From Nonomuraea typhae (GTDB lineage: Bacteria > Actinomycetota > Actinomycetes > Streptosporangiales > Streptosporangiaceae), in contig NZ_VRLV01000017.1 of the NCBI RefSeq assembly GCF_009760925.1, forward strand, positions 1-64,000: a DNA stretch of 64,000 nt. The letters are read 5' to 3'. Positions 35,426 to 43,598 of this stretch are shown here, piece by piece. The notes under the pieces are model-generated. The model was given only the letters and a program-made list of their open reading frames with translations. It was not told the origin of the DNA and ran no database searches. The position numbers and the translations under genes were made by a program. How positions within the stretch are numbered: position 1 is the first letter of the stretch; each line of letters starts with the position of its first letter.

Positions 35426-36433
35426 TTAGAGGGCGTCCGTGGTCTGGGCGGAGTTGTAGACGGCTTGGGCTTCTGCCCCGAAATACGGGCCGAACATCCA
35501 GTTCGGCGCGAAGTTGTATTTGAAGCTGTTGACCGAGTTGAGCGTGCCCAGCCCGGACGCCTCGGTGAAATTCTGGAACCAGGGGCCGCCGCTCGAACCG
35601 CCGGTCATGTTACACGTCAGCCCGTGATCCCTGGAGAGCAGGAAGTCGTCGAACGTGCGCCCGGCGCAGTAGATCAGCTTCGACCCGTCGTACGGCGCCG
35701 CCGCCGGGTAGCCGAAGGCGTGCATCTGGAGCCGGCGGGCCTGGTTGAACGCGACCCCCTGCCCGCCCACCGCGTCGGTGAGCGTCCTGCCCTGCAGCGG
35801 GGCGACCACGGCGGCGGCCATGTCGAAGTTGATGTCCTCGCGGGCGTTCCACTGCGACGTGGTGAGGAGCTTGGTGGCCACCCAGGTGCCGTGGGGCCGC
35901 TGGCCGGCGGTGTAGCCGGGGACGAAGACCCAGTTGGTGTGGAAGGCGCCGCCCATCTTCACGCAGTGGCCGGCGGTGATGACGACGCTCTTGTTGGCGC
36001 TGGTCACGGCCGATCCCGAGCAGGAGGCGTTGCGTCCCTGGTAGGTGAAGAAGACCCGGCCGGTGGTCCTGGTGACGGCGCCGTCGCGGGTCCACGGGGC
36101 GCCGCCGCCGGCCTGGGCGGCCTGCTGCCCGGTGGCGTCGGTGGGCGGGGCGGTGAAGGGGATGCCTCTGGTGGGTTCGCCGGGGCTGCCGGGGCCGTAC
36201 TTGCCGCCGGTCTTGGGAGCGGGGGGAGTGAGCGGCTGCGCGTCCTCCATCTTCTGCGGCGTCCAATAGGACTGGACGGCGCGCTGCTCGGACTTGCTGT
36301 CGGCGGCCGTGCGCGCGACGGGCTTGGGGCCCGCCGCGGCCGGTGCGGTCGCCGCCTGCGCCGCCCCGGCCGGGAGCAGGACGCTCCCGGCCGCGAGGGC
36401 GGCGATCGACAGCAGAGTGACTCTGCGGTGCAT
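35426..36433 (-). CDS. Secreted trypsin-like (S1) serine protease, paralogue 2
   Basis: The 335-residue protein has a signal peptide (MHRRVTLLSIAALAAGSVLLPAGAAQAA), a propeptide with the shared motif YWTPQKMEDA, a Pro/Gly-rich linker, and an S1 domain with VVITAGHCVK (His), INFDMAAAVV (Asp) and GGSSGGPWF (Ser). The order and the conserved FKYxxxxxxMxGPY C-terminal motif match paralogue 1, so the two arose by duplication. GGGAGG lies 7 nt upstream of the ATG. Its upstream region lacks a clear CTACTTTsG copy but has a separate long inverted repeat. Confidence 0.9.
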   Translation of the reverse strand: MHRRVTLLSIAALAAGSVLLPAGAAQAATAPAAAGPKPVARTAADSKSEQRAVQSYWTPQKMEDAQPLTPPAPKTGGKYGPGSPGEPTRGIPFTAPPTDATGQQAAQAGGGAPWTRDGAVTRTTGRVFFTYQGRNASCSGSAVTSANKSVVITAGHCVKMGGAFHTNWVFVPGYTAGQRPHGTWVATKLLTTSQWNAREDINFDMAAAVVAPLQGRTLTDAVGGQGVAFNQARRLQMHAFGYPAAAPYDGSKLIYCAGRTFDDFLLSRDHGLTCNMTGGSSGGPWFQNFTEASGLGTLNSVNSFKYNFAPNWMFGPYFGAEAQAVYNSAQTTDAL

Positions 36434-36478
36434 TACATACCTCCCGAAACCGGATCTCGGCTTGGAAAGGTAGCGGGG

Positions 36479-36528
36479 CGAATATCGCCATTTCCCGAGT
36501 TTTGCTCATACAGATATAGCGATATTCG
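36479..36528. promoter_or_regulatory. Inverted repeat CGAATATCGC / GCGATATTCG upstream of S1 protease 2
   Basis: Two perfect 10-bp inverted copies (36479-36488 and 36519-36528) lie 30 bp apart in an AT-rich promoter region. Each copy also holds an ATAT-centred dyad. This is a candidate paired operator for the protease gene starting at 36433 on the minus strand. Confidence 0.55.
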
Positions 36529-36555
36529 GGCATAAATCGTGTTAATTATCTGCTG

Positions 36556-37401
36556 TCACACCTGTAGCCGGTACTCCGCGCTGAACCCCAGGAGGCGCTC
36601 CGCCTTCGACAGGTCCACCGGCACCGTCCGCCCCGGCAGCGGCGCCCGGATCTCCACCCCGGGATGGAAGCGCTCCAGCAGTTCCGCGGTCGGCTCCTTG
36701 GCCAGCGTCTCCGGCGCGCACACGCACACCACCTCGGCTCCCGGCCCCGGCACCCCGAGCGCCAGCACGCAGGCCCGCGCGGCGTCCCTGGTCTCCAGAT
36801 AGGCCCAGTACCCGCGCGCATGGTGGCCCGGATCGGCGGCCGTCGCCGCGGCGAAGTCGTCGAGCCGCTCCTCGAACCCGCCCACGTACGGCAGGCGCAA
36901 CGCGACGATCCCCATCCCGTGCCGTCGCGCCATCGTCCTGGCCGTCTCCTCGTCCACCAGCTTCGACAGCGCGTAAGGATCCTCGGCCTGCACGGGCACC
37001 GCCTCGTCCACGGGAACGTAGGCCGGATGCAGCTCCCGCCCCGCGAACGGCAGCCCGTCGGCCGCCATCGAACTGGCCAAGCAAACTTGCCGCACCCCGG
37101 CCAGCCCTGCCTGCTCCAGCACGGTGAAGGTGGCCAGGGTGTTCTGCCCGAACACCTGCTCGGCCGGCAGCCGCTCCGGCGTGGCGATCGCCGCGAGGTG
37201 GATGACCGCGTCCACCCCCTCCAGCGCCGCCCGTACTGCCACCGGGTCGCCCGCCTCTCCGGCGACCACCCGCGCGGTGGGCAGGTCACCGGGATCGTTC
37301 CGCTCCAGCGCGACCGCCTCGTCACCCCGCGCGGCCAGCAGGTCGAGCACCGCCCGCCCGATCCGCCCCGCCGCACCCGTCACCAGCACCCGAGTCGTCA
37401 T
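36556..37401 (-). CDS. NAD-dependent epimerase/dehydratase family protein
   Basis: The 281-residue extended short-chain dehydrogenase has GxxGxxG in VTGAAGRIGRAV, VIHLAAIATPE, SSMAADG and the YxxxK motif in DPYALSKLVDEE. The family includes UDP-sugar epimerases and uronate dehydrogenases. Its position as last gene behind a sugar ABC importer, glycosidase and FAD oxidoreductase suggests oxidation or epimerisation of a sugar or sugar acid. AAGGGG is 5 nt upstream of the ATG. That ribosome binding site was created by a 25-bp tandem duplication of the upstream gene's end. Confidence 0.82.
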   Translation of the reverse strand: MTTRVLVTGAAGRIGRAVLDLLAARGDEAVALERNDPGDLPTARVVAGEAGDPVAVRAALEGVDAVIHLAAIATPERLPAEQVFGQNTLATFTVLEQAGLAGVRQVCLASSMAADGLPFAGRELHPAYVPVDEAVPVQAEDPYALSKLVDEETARTMARRHGMGIVALRLPYVGGFEERLDDFAAATAADPGHHARGYWAYLETRDAARACVLALGVPGPGAEVVCVCAPETLAKEPTAELLERFHPGVEIRAPLPGRTVPVDLSKAERLLGFSAEYRLQV

Positions 37402-37403
37402 AT

Positions 37404-37448
37404 GTCCCCTTCAGTACGCACGGAATACGTCCCCTTCAGTACGCACGG
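37404..37448. repeat. 25-bp offset tandem duplication at gene junction
   Basis: GTCCCCTTCAGTACGCACGG occurs at 37404-37423 and again at 37429-37448. The second copy contains the stop and last codons of the FAD oxidoreductase gene; the first makes the ribosome binding site of the epimerase gene. Confidence 0.8.
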
Positions 37449-39628
37449 ACCGCCACGATGTGCGCCGATGGCGCGCCGTTCGAGCTGTCCACCAGGATTC
37501 TGAGCCCTTCTGCCACGACCGGCTCGTCCAGGGGGTGCACGAGCCGCCGCCGCCGGTTCTCCCGCACCTCGGCCACCTGCCGCCACTCCCCATCGGCCAG
37601 CACCTCGACCCGGTAGTCCCGGACCAGGGTGGGGATGACCTCGAACGGCGTGCGATGGTGATGCAGGTTGATCAGGTCCTCGTTGACGTCGTCATCGGCG
37701 ATGACCTCAACGCGCCCCACCACCACCGGCGCGGGCCAGCGCACCTCCAGCGCGGCTGGCAGCGTGGCCGAGACCCACATGTGCGGCCCGGCGTAGGGCC
37801 GCTGGTACCCGTCGAGCGCCTTCCCGGGCGCGAACGCCGCCGTCTCCCCGGTCTCCAGGCAGAAGGTACGGCGCAGCAGCCCCTTGTCACTCCACTCCCG
37901 GAGCGGCTGGGGGGACTCGTCCTGCGGCCGGAGCGGCACCCGGGTGAAACAGAGCACCCCGGGGACCGCCTGGTCGGCCACGTGCAGCGAGATCGCCGGG
38001 TTGGCCCTGACCAGGACGAAGGCGTTGCGAGCCGACGAAGGCCGCCAGTCCAGCCCCAGGTCGGCCCACTGCTTCTCCCCGGCCGCCAGCGCGATCTCGC
38101 GGGTGGCGACCAGCGAGCGCGGCACGTAGTTCTGCCCGAGCACCGGATCGTGCACCTCGACGGTCAGCACGGTGTCGGCGGCCGCGTCCACCAGCAACCG
38201 GACCCCGCCGAGCACGGGGTCCACGGGCAGCACGATCCCGGCGTCGGCCGTCAGCGGCCACCGGTCGTGCGGCGTGTCGGCCAGGAGCCGGGTCAGCGTG
38301 CTTGACGCCGTGGCGGCAGCCGTACCGCAGAGGTCGGCCGGGTCCCGGTAGGGCAGGCCGATCACCGAGGCGTCCTCGCGCAGCAGCGTGCGCTGGAGCT
38401 CGGCCACCGGCAGGTCCCGCGGGCGGGCGCCGGTGGCGACGCAGAGCGCGGCGGCGGTCCCGGCCGCCTGGCCGAGCGTGGCGCAGGTGGCCATGACGCG
38501 GGTGGAGCCGAAGGCGACGTGCGAGGCGGAGATGTTGCGCCCGGCCATGAGCAGGTTGGGGACGTTGACCGAGTACAGCGAGCGGTAGGGGATGTGGTAG
38601 ATCCCGTCGGCGTAGCGCTGCTTGGCCCCGGCCTCGGTCGCGTACATGCCCTGGGGCGGGTGCAGGTCGATGGACCAGCCGCCGAAGGCGACCCGGTCCT
38701 CGAACGGCGTCTGGCCGAGCACGTCGTGCTGGGTGAGCACGTGGTCGCCGAGGAAGCGGCGGTACTCCCGCTTGCCCGGCAGCGCGCCCGCCCACTCGAG
38801 GGTCATGGTGTCGGCGGCGAACTTCCCGGAGTTCTTGATGTAGTCCCAGATGCCGTAGATGACCGACCACAGCTCGTCGCGGATGCGGTCGTTGTCGTGC
38901 ACGGTGTCGAGCTCGCCGCCGAACTCGATCCACCAATAGGCGCAGCCGTTGTCGCCGGCCTTGATGATGCGGCGTTCGGGGATGGAGGTCTGGGTGATGT
39001 CCTTGGCGAACGAGGGCGGGACGTACCGGACGGGCTCGCCGGCGTCCTTGGTGTAGAACAGCAGCGTGCTGCCGAGCGTGATGTCGTCGGGGACCGGCGG
39101 CGCCCACGGCTCGCCGTACTCCTCGAAGCCCTCGCGCCCGATGCGGTGCCGCGCGCCGGCGAGGTGGCCGATCAGGCCGTCGCCGGTGCAGTCGAGGAAG
39201 TACGGCGAGGCGAAGGTGATCTCGCGCTCGGAGCCCATCATCCAGCCGGTGACCGACTCGATGCCGCCGGAGCCGGCCTGGACGGAGCGGACGTCGGTGT
39301 TGAGGAACAGGGAGATGTTCGGCTCGCTCCGGACGGCGTCGAGGACGGTGGTGTCCCAGAAGTAGGGGTTGCCCTGCGGGTTGCGGTACTGGTTCTCGAC
39401 GAACAGCTCGCCCATGATGCCGCCCTCGCGGGCGTGGTGGTTCTTGCCGTGGCCGGTGGCGCCGCAGACCCAGACGCGGACCTCGCTGCTGGAGTTGCCG
39501 CCGAGCACGGGGCGGTTGTTGACCAGGGCGACCGTGCGGCCGAGGCGGGCGGCGGCGATGGCGGCGCACGTTCCGGCCAGGCCGCCACCGATCACCGTGA
39601 TGTCATGCTTTGTCGTTTCTTGTCGCAT
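37436..39628 (-). CDS. FAD-dependent oxidoreductase with C-terminal accessory region
   Basis: The 730-residue protein has an FAD_oxidored (PF12831-like) fold: ITVIGGGLAGTCAAIAAARLGRTVAL as the FAD-binding start, GGNSSSEVRVW, FLDCTGDGLIGHLAGA and PNLLMAGRNISASHVAFGSTRVM. The last 250 or so residues form a beta-rich region that ends in a discoidin/F5-8-like module (VRDYRVEVLADGEWRQVAEV). The substrate is unknown; the enzyme shares an operon with an exported glycosidase and a sugar ABC importer. Its ATG shares one base with the upstream TAA stop (TAATG). Confidence 0.85.
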   Translation of the reverse strand: MRQETTKHDITVIGGGLAGTCAAIAAARLGRTVALVNNRPVLGGNSSSEVRVWVCGATGHGKNHHAREGGIMGELFVENQYRNPQGNPYFWDTTVLDAVRSEPNISLFLNTDVRSVQAGSGGIESVTGWMMGSEREITFASPYFLDCTGDGLIGHLAGARHRIGREGFEEYGEPWAPPVPDDITLGSTLLFYTKDAGEPVRYVPPSFAKDITQTSIPERRIIKAGDNGCAYWWIEFGGELDTVHDNDRIRDELWSVIYGIWDYIKNSGKFAADTMTLEWAGALPGKREYRRFLGDHVLTQHDVLGQTPFEDRVAFGGWSIDLHPPQGMYATEAGAKQRYADGIYHIPYRSLYSVNVPNLLMAGRNISASHVAFGSTRVMATCATLGQAAGTAAALCVATGARPRDLPVAELQRTLLREDASVIGLPYRDPADLCGTAAATASSTLTRLLADTPHDRWPLTADAGIVLPVDPVLGGVRLLVDAAADTVLTVEVHDPVLGQNYVPRSLVATREIALAAGEKQWADLGLDWRPSSARNAFVLVRANPAISLHVADQAVPGVLCFTRVPLRPQDESPQPLREWSDKGLLRRTFCLETGETAAFAPGKALDGYQRPYAGPHMWVSATLPAALEVRWPAPVVVGRVEVIADDDVNEDLINLHHHRTPFEVIPTLVRDYRVEVLADGEWRQVAEVRENRRRRLVHPLDEPVVAEGLRILVDSSNGAPSAHIVAVRAY

Positions 39629-41859
39629 TACTTCAATCCGTAGTAGATCCGGGGCGCGCCGTCCAGGGTGAGCCGGGCCTTGCCGCCCTTCACCGGGATC
39701 GACGTCTCGCGGCCGACGCAGTCCACGACCCGCACGCTCGATCCCTTGGCGGGCAGCGCGATCTGCGTCTTCGTGAGCCAGGTGTCCACCCATGCCTCCT
39801 TGTGCGGATACCACTGCTCGGGGCCGTGGTCGGCGTTGAGGATGTAGCCGTCCTTCCGGGTCCACACGATGGCGAACGTGTCGAACTGCAGGCCCTTGAC
39901 GTCCGGGTCGGCGAAGGTCATCCAGCGCAGGAACGTGGCGCCCTCCAGCGTCCTGGTGGCGGTGGCGAAGGCCAGCAGCGCCGCCTTCACGCTGGTGTCG
40001 CGGTTCATCAGGCCGAAGTGGTATTCGGGGTTGTCCGGATCGGCCTCCTGCGGGTGGTGGATGGTGCTGTCGTGGGGCTGGTACCAGTTCACCCCGTCCA
40101 CGCCCTCCGACACCGCCAGGGCCAGCGTGAGCAGCACGTTCTCGGCCGCCTGCCGGTGGTTGTCGTTCCACCAGCGGTTGGGCCGGGTGCAGGCGTACGC
40201 CTCGGTCAGCCAGAGTTCCTTGCCGCCGCCGTGCAGGTCCACGGTCCTGCGGGCCTCGCGCAGCGCGCCGAGGAAGTTCCAGTACGTCCCGTTCTCGCCC
40301 TGCTGCCACTCCGAGGGCGGCGGCGCGTAGTCCGGGGTGAAGTTGCCGCGCCCCGGGTGGAAGGCGAAGACGTCGATCATGGGCCAGCCGCCGGCCTTGT
40401 GGAAGTTGGCGGTCCAGTTGACGTCCATGCCGCCGAGGCCGCAGTTCATGAGCTTGATGCCGGAGCCGTTGAGCCGGTCGTAGATGGGCTTGAGGCCGTC
40501 GCGCACGTACTCGGCGGCCTTCTGCCCGGACATCCACGGCTGGTTGAGCTCGTTGGCCACCTCGAAGTAGCGGGCGCCGGAGGCGCGGACGATCGCGGAC
40601 TTCTCCTCGGCCCAGGCGGCGATCTGCGCCGGGGCGCCGTTGAAGATGACGCCGCCGAGCTGCACGTTGTGGGGGATGCCGAGCGCGTCGAGCTCGGCGG
40701 GCGACAGTCCGGGGGCGCCGTCGTAGGCGATGCGCACCGACTTGACGCCGATCTTCCGCATCAACTGCCCGACCGCCGCCTTGTCCGGCACGAGCATCCA
40801 GGTGTAGTTGGCGATGCCGAAGCGGCCCTCGGCCTGGTAGGCATGGGACTTGAGCGTGGCCAGGTTGGTCCGCGCGAACGCCTCGTCGCTCCCGGAGACC
40901 ACCGTGACCTCGGTGAACACGATGCCCTGCGGCGCGCCGCGCACGGTGAACGCCTCGTCCCAGACCGCGCCGGGCGCGAGCGTGCGGGTCAGCGTGCCGC
41001 CGCACACCTTCCGCCCGTCGAAGTCGCGGGCCCACCACGTCAGCGTCACCGGTCTCTGTACGGCGGCGCCGTTCACGACCTGCGTCTTCAGCGTCATCTG
41101 CGCGCCGCTGTCGTAGAGGCCGAACGGCTGATCGCTCCACACGTCCACGCTGAGCGGCTTGCCGGCGCCGAGCGCGTTGGCGGCGGCCGGGCGCATCGCC
41201 CCCAGCACCAGCTCGGCCTCGGTCGCGCCGTCGGCGCCGGCGGGCGCGTGGATCCAGGTGGCGTTGGTGAACCCGACCGTGGTCTTGGCCAGCCGGAAGT
41301 ACGCCTGCGTGTCGCTCCACGTCTCCTGGTAGAGCGCGCCGTCGTTGACCTCGTACGGCACGCCGCCCCTGGGATCGCGGGTCCAGCGGGTGGCGGGCAC
41401 GTACCGCTCGGGCGCCGAGGGGGCCAGGACGGACCGGGCGAACATGTACCCGGTCGGCGTCAGGGTCGCGCTGCCGGAGACCTCCCAGCGCAGCTTGGCC
41501 CGGCGGGCGGCGACGGTGAAGATCCCGCGCACCTTGACCGCCTGGGCCGAGGCGGACATGACGTAGTCGACCTGGATGGCCTGCTGCCCGTCCACGGTGA
41601 CCAGGGACGGCGTGCCGCCGAAGGTGCGCTGCTGCCCCAGGACGCTGTCCTTGATCATGAAGTGGGTGAGCCTGACCCGGTCGGCGGTGTCCCGGATGAC
41701 GATCGAGCCGTCGGCCTCGGCGGCCAGCGTGATGCCGTCGGCGGAGATGGTGAGGGGCGCCGCCGCCGAAGCAGCGGTCGCGGGGAGGGCGGCGGCCAGG
41801 GAGAGGGCGGGAGCCGCCGCGGCGGCCTGGATGACGATACGGCGTGAAATTTCGGGCAT
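39628..41859 (-). CDS. Tat-exported clan GH-A-like glycoside hydrolase
   Basis: The 743-residue protein starts with a twin-arginine signal (SRRIVIQAAAAAPALSLAAALPATAASA). A beta-sandwich N-terminal half (about 35-330) precedes a TIM-barrel domain. The probable acid/base is Glu in FEVANELNQPW (the NE pair of clan GH-A) and the nucleophile is Glu in ELWLTEAYA. The barrel resembles GH39/GH5-type enzymes, but no family can be fixed by eye. It probably releases the sugar taken up by the downstream-shared ABC importer. It lies 27 nt behind the permease gene and is probably co-transcribed. Confidence 0.75.
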   Translation of the reverse strand: MPEISRRIVIQAAAAAPALSLAAALPATAASAAAPLTISADGITLAAEADGSIVIRDTADRVRLTHFMIKDSVLGQQRTFGGTPSLVTVDGQQAIQVDYVMSASAQAVKVRGIFTVAARRAKLRWEVSGSATLTPTGYMFARSVLAPSAPERYVPATRWTRDPRGGVPYEVNDGALYQETWSDTQAYFRLAKTTVGFTNATWIHAPAGADGATEAELVLGAMRPAAANALGAGKPLSVDVWSDQPFGLYDSGAQMTLKTQVVNGAAVQRPVTLTWWARDFDGRKVCGGTLTRTLAPGAVWDEAFTVRGAPQGIVFTEVTVVSGSDEAFARTNLATLKSHAYQAEGRFGIANYTWMLVPDKAAVGQLMRKIGVKSVRIAYDGAPGLSPAELDALGIPHNVQLGGVIFNGAPAQIAAWAEEKSAIVRASGARYFEVANELNQPWMSGQKAAEYVRDGLKPIYDRLNGSGIKLMNCGLGGMDVNWTANFHKAGGWPMIDVFAFHPGRGNFTPDYAPPPSEWQQGENGTYWNFLGALREARRTVDLHGGGKELWLTEAYACTRPNRWWNDNHRQAAENVLLTLALAVSEGVDGVNWYQPHDSTIHHPQEADPDNPEYHFGLMNRDTSVKAALLAFATATRTLEGATFLRWMTFADPDVKGLQFDTFAIVWTRKDGYILNADHGPEQWYPHKEAWVDTWLTKTQIALPAKGSSVRVVDCVGRETSIPVKGGKARLTLDGAPRIYYGLK

Positions 41860-41886
41860 TGGGGGGTGCCTTTCGCGAGCGAGGTG

Positions 41887-42735
41887 TCAGCCCTTGACGC
41901 CGGTGAAGCCCAGACCGGCGACGATGTACTTCTGAAAGACCAGGAAGATCAGCACCGGCGGCGCCAGTGCCATCGCCATGGCGGCGATCAGCTCGTCCTG
42001 CGGCGCCTGCTCGGCCAGGTTGGCCAGCGCGACGCTGATCGGCTGCTTGTCCGGATCGGTGAGGGCCACGAGGGGCCAGATGAAGTCCTTCCAGCTGTGC
42101 ATGACGGCCAGGAGGCTGATGACGGCGACGATCGGCCGGCTCATCGGCAGCACGATCCTGGTCAGCAACTGCCAGGTGGTCGCGCCGTCGATGCGCGCCG
42201 CGGCGAACAACTCGGCCGGCAACGCGTCGAAGAACCGCTTGGCCAGCAGCACGTTGAACGCGTTCGCCCCGGCCGGCAGCCAGATCGACCAGTAGGTGTC
42301 CACCATGCCGAGGTCGATGACGGTCATGAACAGGCTGACCATCGAGACCGTGTAGGGCACGAACATCGTGGCCAGGATCGCCCCGTAGACCCAGCGCCCG
42401 AACCACGGCCGCAGCACCGACAGCGCGAACCCCGCGGTCACCGCCACGACGAGCTGCACCGCCCACGCCCCGCCGACCACCTGCACGGTGTTGAGCAGGT
42501 AGCCGCCGACGCCGAGGTCGGCCCAGGCCAGGGCGAAGTTCTCCGGCCGGGGGTCGGCCGGCCACAGCGCCAGCGGCCGGGCGATCAGGTCGGCCGAGGG
42601 CGAGACCGCGCCCTTGACCGTCATGTACAACGGCCCGATCCCGATGGCCACCAGGAAGGCCAGCGTCGCCCACTGGATCGAGCGCAGCGCCGCCCGTACG
42701 GCGGGCCGCCGCTCCTCGACCGGCGAGATCATCAT
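41887..42735 (-). CDS. Carbohydrate ABC transporter permease (MalG/UgpE type)
   Basis: The 282-residue membrane protein has about six transmembrane helices and the EAA loop AARIDGATTWQLLTRIVLPMSRP. This loop contacts the ATPase. It forms the second half of a CUT1 sugar importer with the overlapping upstream permease (ATGA overlap). No ATPase gene lies in the operon, so a shared MsiK-like ATPase elsewhere is expected, as is usual in actinomycetes. Confidence 0.92.
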   Translation of the reverse strand: MMISPVEERRPAVRAALRSIQWATLAFLVAIGIGPLYMTVKGAVSPSADLIARPLALWPADPRPENFALAWADLGVGGYLLNTVQVVGGAWAVQLVVAVTAGFALSVLRPWFGRWVYGAILATMFVPYTVSMVSLFMTVIDLGMVDTYWSIWLPAGANAFNVLLAKRFFDALPAELFAAARIDGATTWQLLTRIVLPMSRPIVAVISLLAVMHSWKDFIWPLVALTDPDKQPISVALANLAEQAPQDELIAAMAMALAPPVLIFLVFQKYIVAGLGFTGVKG

Positions 42736-43598
42736 GAGGCGCTCCAGCTCCGGGTGGCCCGCAGGTAGACGGCCGACAGGATGCCGAGCACGACCGCCAG
42801 CAGCAGCGACAACGCCGCGGCCTGGCCGTACGCGCCGTCCTGGAAGGCGTAGCGGAAGATCAGCAGCAGCACGGTCAGCGTGGCGTTCTCCGGGCCGCCG
42901 CCGGTGAAGACGTACGGCTCGGTGAAGACCTGCATCGTGTTGATGAGCTGCATGAGCAGCAGCAGCCCGATGACCGGGCGCAGCTGCGGCAGCGTGATGT
43001 GCCAGATGCGCTGAAGGATGGTGGCCCCGTCCATCTGCGCGGCCTCGTACAACTCCGAGGGGATGCCGACGATGGCCGCCAGGTAGATGAGCACCGCCCC
43101 GCCCATGCCCGCCCACGTGGACTGCAGCACCAGGCTGAGCATCGCGCTGTCGGGGGAGTCCAGCCACGGGAAGGGGCCCAGGCCGGCCAGGCCCAGCAGC
43201 TCGTTGAACAGCCCGTGCCCGGGGTCGTAGAACCACTTCCACAACAGGATCGCCACCACCGGCGGCACCACCACCGGCAGGTAGACCAGGAACCGGTAGG
43301 CGCCGGCGGCCCGCCGTACCGTGGACATGACGGTGGCCAGCACCAGCGGCGCGGGGAAGCCGATGACCAGGGCCAGCCCGACGAACAGCAGCGTGTTGCC
43401 GATCGCGGTGCCGAGCAGCGGGTCGGCGAAGAGCGCGGTGAAGTTCTCCAGGCCGACCCACCGCGCGGGGTCGACCAGGTTGGTGTCCTGGAAGCTGATC
43501 AGCAGGCCCCGCACGATCGGCCACCACGAGAAGGCGCCGAAGACGAGCAGCGCGGGGATCAGGAAGACCAGCGCGGTGAGGGCGTTCTTGCGGGTCAT
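42732..43598 (-). CDS. Carbohydrate ABC transporter permease (MalF/UgpA type)
   Basis: The 288-residue protein has about six transmembrane helices, the N-terminal ALTALVFLIPALLVFGAFSWWPI and the EAA loop AAQMDGATILQRIWHITLPQLRP. It pairs with the downstream MalG-type permease and overlaps both neighbours by four bases (ATGA), so the importer genes are tightly coupled. Confidence 0.92.
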   Translation of the reverse strand: MTRKNALTALVFLIPALLVFGAFSWWPIVRGLLISFQDTNLVDPARWVGLENFTALFADPLLGTAIGNTLLFVGLALVIGFPAPLVLATVMSTVRRAAGAYRFLVYLPVVVPPVVAILLWKWFYDPGHGLFNELLGLAGLGPFPWLDSPDSAMLSLVLQSTWAGMGGAVLIYLAAIVGIPSELYEAAQMDGATILQRIWHITLPQLRPVIGLLLLMQLINTMQVFTEPYVFTGGGPENATLTVLLLIFRYAFQDGAYGQAAALSLLLAVVLGILSAVYLRATRSWSAS

